Assembly: GCA_019057975.1 (NCBI GenBank)
Contig: JAHLWJ010000075.1
Location: forward strand, 1-16,656
DNA from: Promethearchaeota archaeon
Lineage (GTDB): Archaea; Asgardarchaeota; Lokiarchaeia; Sigynarchaeales; SOKP01
DNA: 16,656 nt
Direction: 5' to 3'
Shown piece by piece: positions 7,203-14,456 of this stretch. How positions within the stretch are numbered: position 1 is the first letter of the stretch; each line of letters opens with the position of its first letter. Both the position numbers and the translations under genes were made by a program. The notes beneath the pieces were generated by a model that ran no database searches, had not been told where the DNA came from, and saw only the letters and a list, made by a program, of their open reading frames with translations.

Positions 7203-7472
7203 TTATTCAGCATCATGCTTTAATACGTGTGAATCCAATCCCGCTAGATCTTCTGCTGTTTTTTGATACCTTTTTAAAATTTCAATTATTTTTTTGTTTA
7301 ACTGATTATGTTCAGCAAGGCAAGTTGATTTATTTAGAAATTCTTCACCACGACGAATAGTAGCGGTGTTTTCTGTCACTTTAATAAGCTCTGTTGCTAT
7401 TATTCCATTGATGTAAATTAAATCTGCCATCATATTTTTAATATATAACAAAATTGCAATTTGTTCAGACAT
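7203..7472 (-). CDS. Small helical protein upstream of IscU-like gene
   Basis: An 89-residue protein, not recognised. It appears almost wholly helical: a hydrophobic N-terminal half (IAILLYIKNMMADLIYINGIIATELIKV), a single Cys51 in KSTCLAEHN, and a charged amphipathic C-terminal helix (NKKIIEILKRYQKTAEDLAGLD). The N-terminal stretch is interrupted by polar residues and reads as a helical-bundle core, not a clear membrane span. ATG at 7472 is used; ATG ATG 13 codons later is possible. TTTATTTTAAG on the minus strand about 25 bases upstream is a likely TATA box, making this the first gene of an operon with the IscU-like scaffold and the hydrolase. A partner role in iron-sulfur handling is only suggested by position. 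Confidence 0.65.
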   Translation of the reverse strand: MSEQIAILLYIKNMMADLIYINGIIATELIKVTENTATIRRGEEFLNKSTCLAEHNQLNKKIIEILKRYQKTAEDLAGLDSHVLKHDAE

Positions 7473-7699
7473 GAATTAGAAAAGGTTGCTTAAAATAAAA
7501 AATTAAATTATTAATTAAATTATAAATTCATTGTATCTTTTAAAATTAGATTTGATTAATTAAAGTTAGGTGGTAAACCCTTAGATTACAAAGATTTTCA
7601 TGATGGATTTTGAAATAGAAGAAAACCCTAAAAAGTATATTAAAAAAGAGAAAAGACCTTTGCCAAGAGAATAACTATAAAATATCTAAAAAATTATTA

Positions 7700-8941
7700 C
7701 TACTTTTTTGTTAATTTCTCTATAGCAGATTCAATCATTTTGAGTTTTGTTGAGTATTTTTCCATTAATTCCGCAAATTTTTCGATATCTATCTCATTAT
7801 TCTCTTTTAACAGCTTCAACTCATTTATGGTTCGAACAACACCAGCTTTTTGATCAATTAATTTTTCTTTCTTGCTATAAGGTATTTTTTCTTCCAACTT
7901 CTTCCTTTGATAAGCTTTAAATCTCTTAATATTTAAATCCTTAGGTACAAATTTAGTTAAATATATTATATTCTTAGGTACAAATGGAGCTAGGTTTTCA
8001 GGAATAATAATTATCGGTTCTGGATCTTGTATTTTTTTTATATCTTCATAATCTAACGGATTAACATCGTTTTGGTTAAGATTGTCATTAACAATAGATA
8101 AATTCAACTCAATACTTTCTTTCTCCTCTATTGAGAGTGAAATAGTCTTAATCATATCTTCCCAAATATCTTTTGCTTTACTATAATACCATAAAGCTTT
8201 TTGTTCGAGCCTTTTAACTTTTTCTTTATTGATATTTGTTATTGACGATTCTAAAGAAGCTCGAGCTTTAAGATGACAAGCTTTTCCCATATCGTAATGA
8301 AATTGGGCTCGTATTTGTTGCTTCTTTTTCTCCTTATGCTGTTTTAAATAAAACAATCTTTTTGATAGTAAACTAAGTCCTGCGTATAATTTTGAAGCAA
8401 AATAAATATTGTTATTAGTTTCCTCACGTAATGCAGCAATACTTTGAGCGAGAATCCTTGATTCTTCTGAATTTAGCTCTAAATTTTCAGAATCAAGTGT
8501 AAATCCTATATCCTTTTGGTTAATAACAGCAGCACTAAAATATGCAGCAGTTTTATACATTTTACTGCACTCTGTCATTGCTATTACTGCATTTTCCCAT
8601 ACTCCATCTTCTTCATATTTCTCAGAAAGCTGAGAATAAGCCCTTGCCATAACCCAAAGAACACGAGCACACTCAAACATAATATCTTGAATCTCTATTT
8701 CTTTGTTAACTAAAGGATCTTGGAATGTACTAGTAATATCCAAATCTTTTAAAATTTCTTGATGATTTTTGTTTTGATAATTTTTATTCAAGACTTTCGT
8801 GTATTCTAAAACAAGATTTAAATCATCGAGATTGAAATATTCATCTTCTTTTACTAAAGCTTCTTCAATTTTTTTAATCTTGAAGTGTAAGTATCGAATT
8901 CTTTGCATGACTTCTTCGTTAAAAAACATCAGGATCAGCAT
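7700..8941 (-). CDS. Long helical protein, possibly BRO1/ALIX-like
   Basis: A 413-residue, nearly all-helical, charged soluble protein with no enzymatic motif. The order of its helices resembles a BRO1 domain, the ESCRT-III-binding boomerang of ALIX/Bro1. FECARVLWVMARAYSQLSEKY (89-109) resembles the FEkA.vLfNigAlySq helix. NAVIAMTECSKMYKTAAYF (117-135) fits the next pair. ILAQSIAALREE (163-174) fits the LAQAQE helix. QIRAQFHYDMGKACHLKA (209-226) and VKRLEQKALWYYSKAKDIW (242-260) fit the later ones. A proline-rich stretch (about 306-323) separates this from a C-terminal coiled coil (345-413). The alternative is a generic TPR-like helical repeat. ATG at 8941 is the start; ATG at 8929 is also possible. 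It is monocistronic, with TTATTTAA on the minus strand about 20-27 bases upstream as a possible TATA box. Confidence 0.6.
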   Translation of the reverse strand: MLILMFFNEEVMQRIRYLHFKIKKIEEALVKEDEYFNLDDLNLVLEYTKVLNKNYQNKNHQEILKDLDITSTFQDPLVNKEIEIQDIMFECARVLWVMARAYSQLSEKYEEDGVWENAVIAMTECSKMYKTAAYFSAAVINQKDIGFTLDSENLELNSEESRILAQSIAALREETNNNIYFASKLYAGLSLLSKRLFYLKQHKEKKKQQIRAQFHYDMGKACHLKARASLESSITNINKEKVKRLEQKALWYYSKAKDIWEDMIKTISLSIEEKESIELNLSIVNDNLNQNDVNPLDYEDIKKIQDPEPIIIIPENLAPFVPKNIIYLTKFVPKDLNIKRFKAYQRKKLEEKIPYSKKEKLIDQKAGVVRTINELKLLKENNEIDIEKFAELMEKYSTKLKMIESAIEKLTKK

Positions 8942-9048
8942 TTTTTATTAGAGTTAAGTTAAATAAGAATATTCAAAGTTTCCTTTAAAACCTTTTGAAT
9001 GCCACTAACTATTCACTTAGTATTCACTATTGGGTCTGAAAAACTTCT

Positions 9049-9318
9049 CTAAGTATAGAGTTTTATAATTTCTTCAATATATTTAATATCATCTTGAACA
9101 GTTTTATTATATGGAGATTCATCATATTCTTCAAGCTCTCCTTGGTATTCTACGAAGTATTCAAGAACATTATCATCAGAACGTAGATGGAAAGTAATCT
9201 CTATATCCGCATTTAATTTATAATAAAATCCAGCCTCCCCATAATCAAAGAATATATTAAAGATAGTTTTTATTAGATTACTAAATCTTAGAAGATCAAT
9301 TGATTTTATACCTTTTAC
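9049..9318 (-). CDS. Open frame without canonical start codon
   Basis: An 89-codon open frame ending in TAG (complement of 9049-9051) with no in-frame ATG, GTG or TTG after the preceding TAA. Its composition is protein-like: a hydrophobic N-terminal part (NLIKTIFNIFFDYGEAGFYY), a strand-like ADIEITFHLRS, then an acidic C-terminal half (LEYFVEYQGELEEYDES, DDIKYIEEIIKLYT). A good TATA box on the minus strand (GTATAAAA, about 9304-9311) would start transcription near 9281, after which the first near-cognate start is ATA at about 9273. It may be a real small gene with an ATA/ATT start, or a gene whose 5' end was lost. No family was recognised. It lies about 110 bases upstream of the helical-protein gene on the same strand. 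Confidence 0.35.
   Translation of the reverse strand, partial: VKGIKSIDLLRFSNLIKTIFNIFFDYGEAGFYYKLNADIEITFHLRSDDNVLEYFVEYQGELEEYDESPYNKTVQDDIKYIEEIIKLYT
9302..9312. promoter_or_regulatory. TATA element usable in both directions
   Basis: On the plus strand TTTTATAC (9304-9311) is 22-29 bases before the ATG at 9333, which supports that ATG as the ATP-grasp start. On the minus strand the same bases read GTATAAAA, preceded by a purine-rich AAAAG that could be a BRE, and are correctly placed for the start-less open frame. Confidence 0.4.
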
Positions 9319-9332
9319 TTATCTTTCTACTG

Positions 9333-10634
9333 ATGAAAAAACGAATTTTTATTTTTGAATTTGTCACAGGTGGAGGTTTTAATAGAGTTAATATACCAAT
9401 TTCACTTTTTTGCGAAGGTTTTGGAATGTTGAGATCTATCATTAAAGACTTTAAATCTATAGGATTTGAAATCTTTTCATTATTAGATCATCGAATTCAT
9501 CACCTATCAGCAATATTGGCAATTGATAATTTTATAATAATTAAGAGAAAAGAAAATTATCTAAAACAATTCAAAATCCTTGTTGAAGAATGTGAATATG
9601 CTTTCATTATTGCTCCAGAGTCCACAAATATTCTCTACAAATTAACTAATATTGTTAAAAATTATAAGAAAATACTTCTAAGTATTAATTTAGAAGGGAT
9701 AAAAATAGGCACATCTAAGATAAACACAAATAAATTTTTTCGAAAGAATAAAATTACAACTCCAAAAACTTATTTAATACCTTTAAAGAAGAATACTTTG
9801 GATGTTGAATTTATAATTCGGAAATTCTATGAATTAAAAAAACCAATCGTAATTAAACCTGAAGATGGCGTTGGTGCTGAATCAATTTACTTTTTTGAGA
9901 CAAAAAATCAGATTGAGAATTTTTTTCAAGATTTCAAATACAAAATTGAATCAAGAAGAAATTATGTTCTTCAAGAATTCATTGAGGGTACAGATTTAAG
10001 CATCTCCTTAATAAATACAGCTACTTCCTTGAATTTACAAACTAAAAATCCTTATATTTTAAGTATAAATTCTCAAAATATTAACATTAAAAATCCGAAT
10101 TACACATCTGAATATTTTGGGGGAAACACACCTATAGAAAATCATCAAAAAATTTCTATTGAATTGACTAAAATTTTAAAAAAAATTGATTTTTCACAGT
10201 TTTCTGGATATTTTGGAATTGATTTAATAAAAAGCGAGGATTCGAGATTTTATTTTATTGAAATTAATCCTAGATTAACAACCTCATATATAGGTTTAAG
10301 AAATGCAATTAATCAAAATCCAGCTAAATTGATTTTAGATTCAAAATTAGACGGTTTAAAGCCAAAGGGTGTAAAATTACAGTATTTTTCTCTCTTTACA
10401 AGGATTGAATTAGTATATTTTAAGTCAAAACTCAATAAAAAATTTAAAGAAGAGTTAGCCCATAAGTTGGTAAACCTTATACCTGAATTAGTAACCCCAC
10501 CTATTTCATTGAGTAAATCTAATCAATTTACATGTTTTATCGCGACTAAAACAGAAGATTTAAACTCGTCTAAAAAAAGAATGCAGGAAATACAACAACT
10601 ATTAGAAAAATTTAATTTTAAAATTATTAAATGA
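9333..10634 (+). CDS. ATP-grasp ligase, MfnD-like (COG1821 type)
   Basis: An ATP-grasp enzyme joining a carboxylate to an amine with ATP. The N-terminus RIFIFEFVTGGGF with FCEGFGMLRSIIKDF and the metal-binding segment FIEINPRLTTSYIGLRN (about residues 308-324) match the MfnD/COG1821 group, whose studied member ligates tyramine to glutamate in methanofuran synthesis. The ATP-binding lysine is probably in PIVIKPEDGVGAES (about 171-184), and LQEFIEGTDLSISL (about 213-226) is the hinge region. The protein is 433 residues from ATG at 9333. TTG at 9300 is in frame but lies upstream of the TATA box at 9304-9311, so it is rejected. The last 8 bases overlap the 3' end of the convergent winged-helix gene. 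Tyramine-glutamate ligase activity is an inference; other amino-acid ligations are possible. Confidence 0.8.
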   Translation: MKKRIFIFEFVTGGGFNRVNIPISLFCEGFGMLRSIIKDFKSIGFEIFSLLDHRIHHLSAILAIDNFIIIKRKENYLKQFKILVEECEYAFIIAPESTNILYKLTNIVKNYKKILLSINLEGIKIGTSKINTNKFFRKNKITTPKTYLIPLKKNTLDVEFIIRKFYELKKPIVIKPEDGVGAESIYFFETKNQIENFFQDFKYKIESRRNYVLQEFIEGTDLSISLINTATSLNLQTKNPYILSINSQNINIKNPNYTSEYFGGNTPIENHQKISIELTKILKKIDFSQFSGYFGIDLIKSEDSRFYFIEINPRLTTSYIGLRNAINQNPAKLILDSKLDGLKPKGVKLQYFSLFTRIELVYFKSKLNKKFKEELAHKLVNLIPELVTPPISLSKSNQFTCFIATKTEDLNSSKKRMQEIQQLLEKFNFKIIK

Positions 10635-11460
10635 TCGTTAGCAATATTATTGTAAATCCACTATAATGTAATAATAAGGAAAATATTAAACAATTCTCAA
10701 TTTTTATTCCCTTCTTTACGCTCAAACTATATGAAAGTAACCATAAAGACCAAACTTGAAAAATAATCATTAGAATTTTATCAATAAAATTGAATATATT
10801 TATGGTAATGAGTGATGCATATTCAAAAATAAAGTGTAATATGAGATATATAATCATAGGAAACTGAATTAACGCAAATGATATAAGAAAATTTAGAATA
10901 TTCTCGTTTTTCTTATAGAATATACGAGATATGGATTCCACTATTATAAAAAAAGCAAAGAAGTTTAAAATAAAACTGAGATTAATTAAGATTTGATTCA
11001 ATAAAAGTAAATTTTCTTGATTGGTATCAATAAAAAACAATAAAAAAGAGTTAAAACCATTTAAATAACTAAAAATCGTGCCAAGAATGATTATTATAAC
11101 AGATATTAAAATTGTGTAAATTCTGTCTTTTTTATTAAATGATATGAATCTTTTAGATGTTAACACCATTAGTTTTTTTAGAATTGGGGATTTGAATACT
11201 CTTTTAGGAAATTTAATTATTTCAATATTGTCTTTTAAAGAATTATAAGCATAAACTCCTAATTCTTTTAAATAATATTTCTTATCTTCTTTTTGTTCAA
11301 TCAATTCAGATAAGGTTTCTAGATGGTGATATATCGTGCCAGTGCTTACACCTAACTCTTTTTTAAGATAAGTAAAGGAGGTATAATCGTTATCACCCAT
11401 GATTTTAATTATTTTTCTACGTATATCATGACCCAAAGCATAATAAAAGCTCGATTCCAA
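10627..11460 (-). CDS. Membrane-anchored winged-helix (ArsR-like) regulator
   Basis: An N-terminal winged helix of ArsR/HTH_20 type (residues 1-75): YYALGHDIRRKIIKIMGD is helix 1, TYLKKELGVSTGTIYHHLETL the helix-turn-helix with recognition helix 39-50, and KKYYLKELG the wing. After a basic linker (80-112) come about five membrane spans (115-133, 150-174, 187-212, 222-246, 256-277). It is therefore a one-component, membrane-tethered regulator or sensor; the ligand is unknown. The membrane part has some Yip1-like character (FQVWSLWLLSYSLSVKKG) but this is unsure. The listed start is TTG; the frame is open 15 codons further upstream but has no ATG, GTG or TTG there. AGGAGG at the end of the upstream gene lies about 50 bases before the TTG. 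Probably an operon with the upstream membrane gene. Confidence 0.75.
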   Translation of the reverse strand: MESSFYYALGHDIRRKIIKIMGDNDYTSFTYLKKELGVSTGTIYHHLETLSELIEQKEDKKYYLKELGVYAYNSLKDNIEIIKFPKRVFKSPILKKLMVLTSKRFISFNKKDRIYTILISVIIIILGTIFSYLNGFNSFLLFFIDTNQENLLLLNQILINLSFILNFFAFFIIVESISRIFYKKNENILNFLISFALIQFPMIIYLILHFIFEYASLITINIFNFIDKILMIIFQVWSLWLLSYSLSVKKGIKIENCLIFSLLLHYSGFTIILLTII

Positions 11461-11514
11461 GTCTATATCTTTATTATTATTGGAATTTTCATTATTTTTC
11501 TCACTGATAGCTAA

Positions 11515-11934
11515 TTAACCTCCTGATTGGTTTTCTGCTGTGGTTAAAATGTTAATTACGTTAATAATAATTAAAAGAAAGCCAAATACCCCTAAGTAGA
11601 ATCCAAGACCTGCATTGGAGATAAATTCTATTTCTTGGGAAATATGGTCAATAAAAAAGAGTAGTTGAAACCCTAATCCTACAAAAGATAAAATAATGGA
11701 TTTAATTCTAAATTCGACTTTATATATAACTAAAACATTTGCTATTAGGCATACAATTCCACTTATTAATGGAAAGAGGAATAAAAATGAATATTCAATT
11801 TGTAAATCTGTATATAAAACATATAATTCAATTAAATTATAGTCTGAAAACCAGGAAAAAAATTCAGATAATATTAGGAGAATAGGCCCACTCAATCCAA
11901 GTAATAAAACAAGGAATATCTTTTTAAGCTCCAT
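11515..11934 (-). CDS. Four-span membrane protein, unknown function
   Basis: A 139-residue integral membrane protein, not recognised. Four hydrophobic segments are visible: about 6-27 (FLVLLLGLSGPILLILSEFF), 47-72 (EYSFLFLFPLISGIVCLIAN), 76-96 (FRIKSIILSFVGLGFQLLFF) and 107-130 (NAGLGFYLGVFGFLLIIINV). Both ends are short and polar, so both termini are on the same side. The C-terminus NQSGG is encoded over an AGGAGG sequence that could help translate the next gene. It sits 54 bases upstream of the membrane winged-helix gene on the same strand and could be its membrane partner or signal source. This pairing is an inference from position. Confidence 0.7.
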   Translation of the reverse strand: MELKKIFLVLLLGLSGPILLILSEFFSWFSDYNLIELYVLYTDLQIEYSFLFLFPLISGIVCLIANVLVIYKVEFRIKSIILSFVGLGFQLLFFIDHISQEIEFISNAGLGFYLGVFGFLLIIINVINILTTAENQSGG

Positions 11935-12070
11935 TAATTATCATTTTTAACTTATCTATAATATTTAAAAAAATATAAAAATTCAAAAAGAATAATATTA
12001 AAATAAATTTCAAAAATATTAATTTATCTTGGAGATCTCATAATAAATTAAAATAATTACTTAAATTATA

Positions 12071-12328
12071 ATGTCTTCACAAACAGAAACAGATATAGTA
12101 ACTGAATCAACTCCACTTTTTAATTATCTGAAGCAAGAAATTCCCCCTGAAGATTTAAAAGATTATACTTCCCCTAGGCGTATTCAATCTATATATTTAG
12201 TAAGAGGATTCGCAATCATTTTTATAATGCTTGTCCATACTGCTTCAGGTTGGTTAAATTCCGAATCAAGGACTTATACGGAATATTTAATTAAGAATCT
12301 ATATTTTTCTTTGTTAATTTTAATGTAG
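12071..12328 (+). pseudogene. Truncated copy of the acyltransferase-like membrane protein
   Basis: 85 codons that match only the N-terminus of the gene immediately downstream. By eye about half of some 48 residues agree between LKQEIPPEDLKDYTSPRRIQSI...HTASGWL here and LKEEILVEELRNSSSPQRIASI...HVALSWL there. The copy keeps the pre-membrane segment and the first span (RGFAIIFIMLVHTASGW), then ends in TAG after YFSLLILM, while the full protein continues for another 350 residues. The conserved Asp in SIDFVKG is Tyr here. Its stop is 28 bases before the ATG of the full gene. Most likely a decayed tandem duplicate, although a short one-span protein could still be made. Confidence 0.65.
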
Positions 12329-12356
12329 AAAATTTTTGGCTTTAGTATGAAAAACA

Positions 12357-13628
12357 ATGTCAGATCCCAATAATAAAAATCACAGTACAGAAACACAACA
12401 TTTGAGTGATATTTTGAAGGAAGAAATTCTTGTTGAAGAATTAAGAAATTCCTCATCACCACAAAGAATTGCATCAATAGATTTTGTAAAGGGATTTGCT
12501 ATGTGTTTTATTATTTTAGCTCATGTTGCATTATCCTGGCTCGATAAAGATTGGAGATATCTTTATGGTCTTGCATTTGCTCTCTTAGATATATTGGGAC
12601 CATCATTATTTGTCTTTCTTTCTGCACTTAGTGTTATTTTTAGCATTAAAAAAAAGAAGGGCGTTATCTCAGAAAAAATTATTCGAAATCGTATTTTTAC
12701 TCGCGCACTTATGATTATTATTTTAGGTGTAATTTTCAATCCAATATCTTTAGGAACAACAAATTTAGAAGTAGCATTTCCCTTGAATCTATGGGGTTGG
12801 AACTTTTTTATGTTCATAGGCTTCTCTCAAATTTTTTCTTATTATGCGTTAAAATTAGGTAAAATTACACGTGGAATCATAGGCGTTATTGTTATTTACA
12901 TTTCACCGTATATCAGACAATTCCTATTTGATTATGAAAAAACAAATATAGGTATTTGGATCTTACGTTTTATAATAACATCTCCTCTCCCTCAGGTGCC
13001 ATTTCTTCCATGGATCGCAATATGTTTTATCTCCACTATATTTGGAGAAGCTCTCCACGATGCAATGATAAAAGGATCTGGAGAAGCTTATAAAAATCTG
13101 TTTCGGATATTCGTATATTGGGGGCTTCTTTTAGTAATATTGGGAATCTTTGGGCCAGTTGTAAAAGATTGGAGAATCCTAACAGGTCTAGAATTACAGA
13201 CTACAAATACTATTGAGGTAACTGAATATTATTTCATAGATTTATTGCGTATTGCAAATCAACAGGATTATGTTCAATTTACGGGAATGCCCCTTTTCTT
13301 GATAAGAAGTACAACCTCGAATATGTTTTATAATCTTGGTGTGGGTCTTTTAATCCTTGCTGCATGTTTTTATTTTATAGATATTAAGCAAAAATCCAAT
13401 GATTTTATTAGAATGATAATATTTTATGGCAAGGTAAGCATGTCTCTTTTTATAATACACCATATTTTTCTACCACTATATTTAGGTCAATTTTCGATAA
13501 TATTTGTACCTTTTCTATGGGTGGCATATTGTGGCTTTCTCGGGCTATTGATGTATATTTGGCATAAATATTTCAATGGTGTAGGCAGTCCTGAATGGTT
13601 AATGAGTCAACGAAGAAGATCTGGATAA
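12357..13628 (+). CDS. Multispan acyltransferase-like protein (DUF1624/HGSNAT-like)
   Basis: A 423-residue polytopic membrane protein of the acyltransferase-3/DUF1624 type. These transfer acyl groups across the membrane to sugars or other envelope molecules; human HGSNAT is a distant relative. The N-terminal signature RIASIDFVKGFAMCFIILAH (about residues 38-57) holds the family's R..SID..KG pattern and a His after the first span. About ten membrane spans follow, including LGPSLFVFLSALSVIF, MIIILGVIFNPISL, VPFLPWIAICFISTIFG and MSLFIIHHIFLPLYLG, where the His-His pair is a candidate active-site element. The basic C-terminus SQRRRSG should be cytosolic by the positive-inside rule. It is preceded directly by a truncated copy of its own N-terminus. 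Substrate is unknown; glycolipid or exopolysaccharide acylation is a guess. Confidence 0.75.
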   Translation: MSDPNNKNHSTETQHLSDILKEEILVEELRNSSSPQRIASIDFVKGFAMCFIILAHVALSWLDKDWRYLYGLAFALLDILGPSLFVFLSALSVIFSIKKKKGVISEKIIRNRIFTRALMIIILGVIFNPISLGTTNLEVAFPLNLWGWNFFMFIGFSQIFSYYALKLGKITRGIIGVIVIYISPYIRQFLFDYEKTNIGIWILRFIITSPLPQVPFLPWIAICFISTIFGEALHDAMIKGSGEAYKNLFRIFVYWGLLLVILGIFGPVVKDWRILTGLELQTTNTIEVTEYYFIDLLRIANQQDYVQFTGMPLFLIRSTTSNMFYNLGVGLLILAACFYFIDIKQKSNDFIRMIIFYGKVSMSLFIIHHIFLPLYLGQFSIIFVPFLWVAYCGFLGLLMYIWHKYFNGVGSPEWLMSQRRRSG

Positions 13629-13892
13629 AGAACAGGAGTATCTATTAAAAAATAATCTTAAACCATAGCTGAAAACAAAAGGCAGTTTATAAGGTTAAGA
13701 AGGAAGAATAATTCTAATAAATCTAAATTGTTGTTGTAACATTTCCTTATGTAAATATATAAATATCTTTAAAGAATAATATGAAATATTAATAAGTGAA
13801 TTTATTAGTACTATAATTCATTAAATTCATATTAGAATAAATTAATTTAAATTTTAATTTTTAAGGAGATATATTTAGTATTTATTTTTGAT

Positions 13893-13898
13893 AAGGAG
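13893..13898 (+). promoter_or_regulatory. Shine-Dalgarno site deciding the GTPase start
   Basis: AAGGAG lies 7 bases before the ATG at 13906, which selects that ATG over the in-frame TTG at 13888. It is the clearest Shine-Dalgarno site in the window. A good TATA box, AAATATATAAATAT at 13753-13766, is about 140 bases upstream, so this mRNA probably has a leader of roughly 110 nt. The leader holds A+T-rich inverted repeats (for example TGAATTTA/TAAATTCA). Confidence 0.65.
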
Positions 13899-13905
13899 CT
13901 TTAAT

Positions 13906-14430
13906 ATGTCGGGGAAAGGGCAGTATAAGTTCAAGGTAACTCTTTTCGGACCCGGTGGAGTGGGAAAAACATCCTTACTATTAAGGTACATTAAAGATTA
14001 CTTTAGTGATGACCTTAAAAAAACCATAGGAAGTAACTTCTTAATTAAAGATGTCGAAATTGATGGAAAGCAGGTACGCTTGCTTTTATGGGATATCGGG
14101 GGGCAACCTCAATTCCATAAGCTAAGAACAATTTATTTTAAAGGTAGCAATGGTGCTCTTGGCGTATTTGATTTATCATCTAGTCAAACCCTTTTAAAAA
14201 TTCCTGGTTGGATAAGTTCTATTAAGAAAACGGTAAAAAAAACGATTCCTATGATCCTTTTAGGTAATAAAGTCGATTTGGACAGAGAAGTTAATAAAGA
14301 AGAAGCTGAAGACTTAGCAAAGAGATTAAGCTGTGAATATATGGAGACTTCCGCTAAAACAGGAGAAAATGTAGAACATGTGTTTGAAGTAATTGCTAGA
14401 GCCTGTCTGCAAAATGCCGGGGAAATATAA
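13906..14430 (+). CDS. Ras-superfamily small GTPase (Rab/Arf-like)
   Basis: A 174-residue GTPase with every G-box intact: G1 GPGGVGKT (15-22), G2 Thr40 in KKTIGSNF, G3 WDIGGQ (62-67), G4 NKVD (121-124) and G5 ETSAKTG (147-153). Overall layout is Rab/Ras-like (TIGSNF, LLLWD), while DIGGQ in switch II is more like Arf and some Asgard GTPases. There is no C-terminal cysteine for prenylation, and the N-terminus MSGKGQYKF has Gly at position 3, not 2, so lipid anchoring is not evident. In eukaryotes such proteins act in trafficking and signalling; Asgard archaea carry many. No GAP, GEF, roadblock or longin gene is adjacent. It converges with the HAD gene. ATG at 13906 is fixed by its Shine-Dalgarno site. 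Confidence 0.9.
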   Translation: MSGKGQYKFKVTLFGPGGVGKTSLLLRYIKDYFSDDLKKTIGSNFLIKDVEIDGKQVRLLLWDIGGQPQFHKLRTIYFKGSNGALGVFDLSSSQTLLKIPGWISSIKKTVKKTIPMILLGNKVDLDREVNKEEAEDLAKRLSCEYMETSAKTGENVEHVFEVIARACLQNAGEI

Positions 14431-14443
14431 ATTAATTGATAAA

Positions 14444-14449
14444 TTTTTT
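14444..14449 (+). terminator. T-run after the GTPase gene
   Basis: Six T in a row, 14 bases past the GTPase stop, in the 26-base gap between convergent genes. T-runs of this kind are usual archaeal transcription-stop signals, but they are common by chance in this A+T-rich DNA. Confidence 0.3.
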
Positions 14450-14456
14450 CCTAATT

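Noticed and set aside
7600..7674. Short plus-strand frame of 24 codons (MMDFEIEENPKKYIKK... to PLPRE)
   Set aside because: Its composition is protein-like, but it is very short, has no ribosome site or clear TATA box at the right spacing, and no family is recognisable. It may be a remnant of a longer gene.
9300..9332. TTG at 9300 as the start of the ATP-grasp gene
   Set aside because: It would lie upstream of the likely TATA box at 9304-9311. ATG at 9333 gives the family's usual N-terminus RIFIFEF and leaderless spacing.
13797..13850. A+T-rich inverted repeats upstream of the GTPase (TGAATTTA/TAAATTCA, AATTTATT/AATAAATT)
   Set aside because: They are made only of frequent A/T words plus one G or C, so chance is likely at this base composition; they are mentioned only as part of the leader.
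13888..13905. TTG at 13888 as the GTPase start
   Set aside because: The Shine-Dalgarno AAGGAG falls inside that extension and points to ATG at 13906; family alignment also begins after it.
3233..14430. A single linked ubiquitin-ESCRT-GTPase gene cluster
   Set aside because: The JAMM, BRO1-like and GTPase genes are several kilobases apart, on different strands and separated by unrelated housekeeping genes. Co-occurrence in a window is not evidence of one system.
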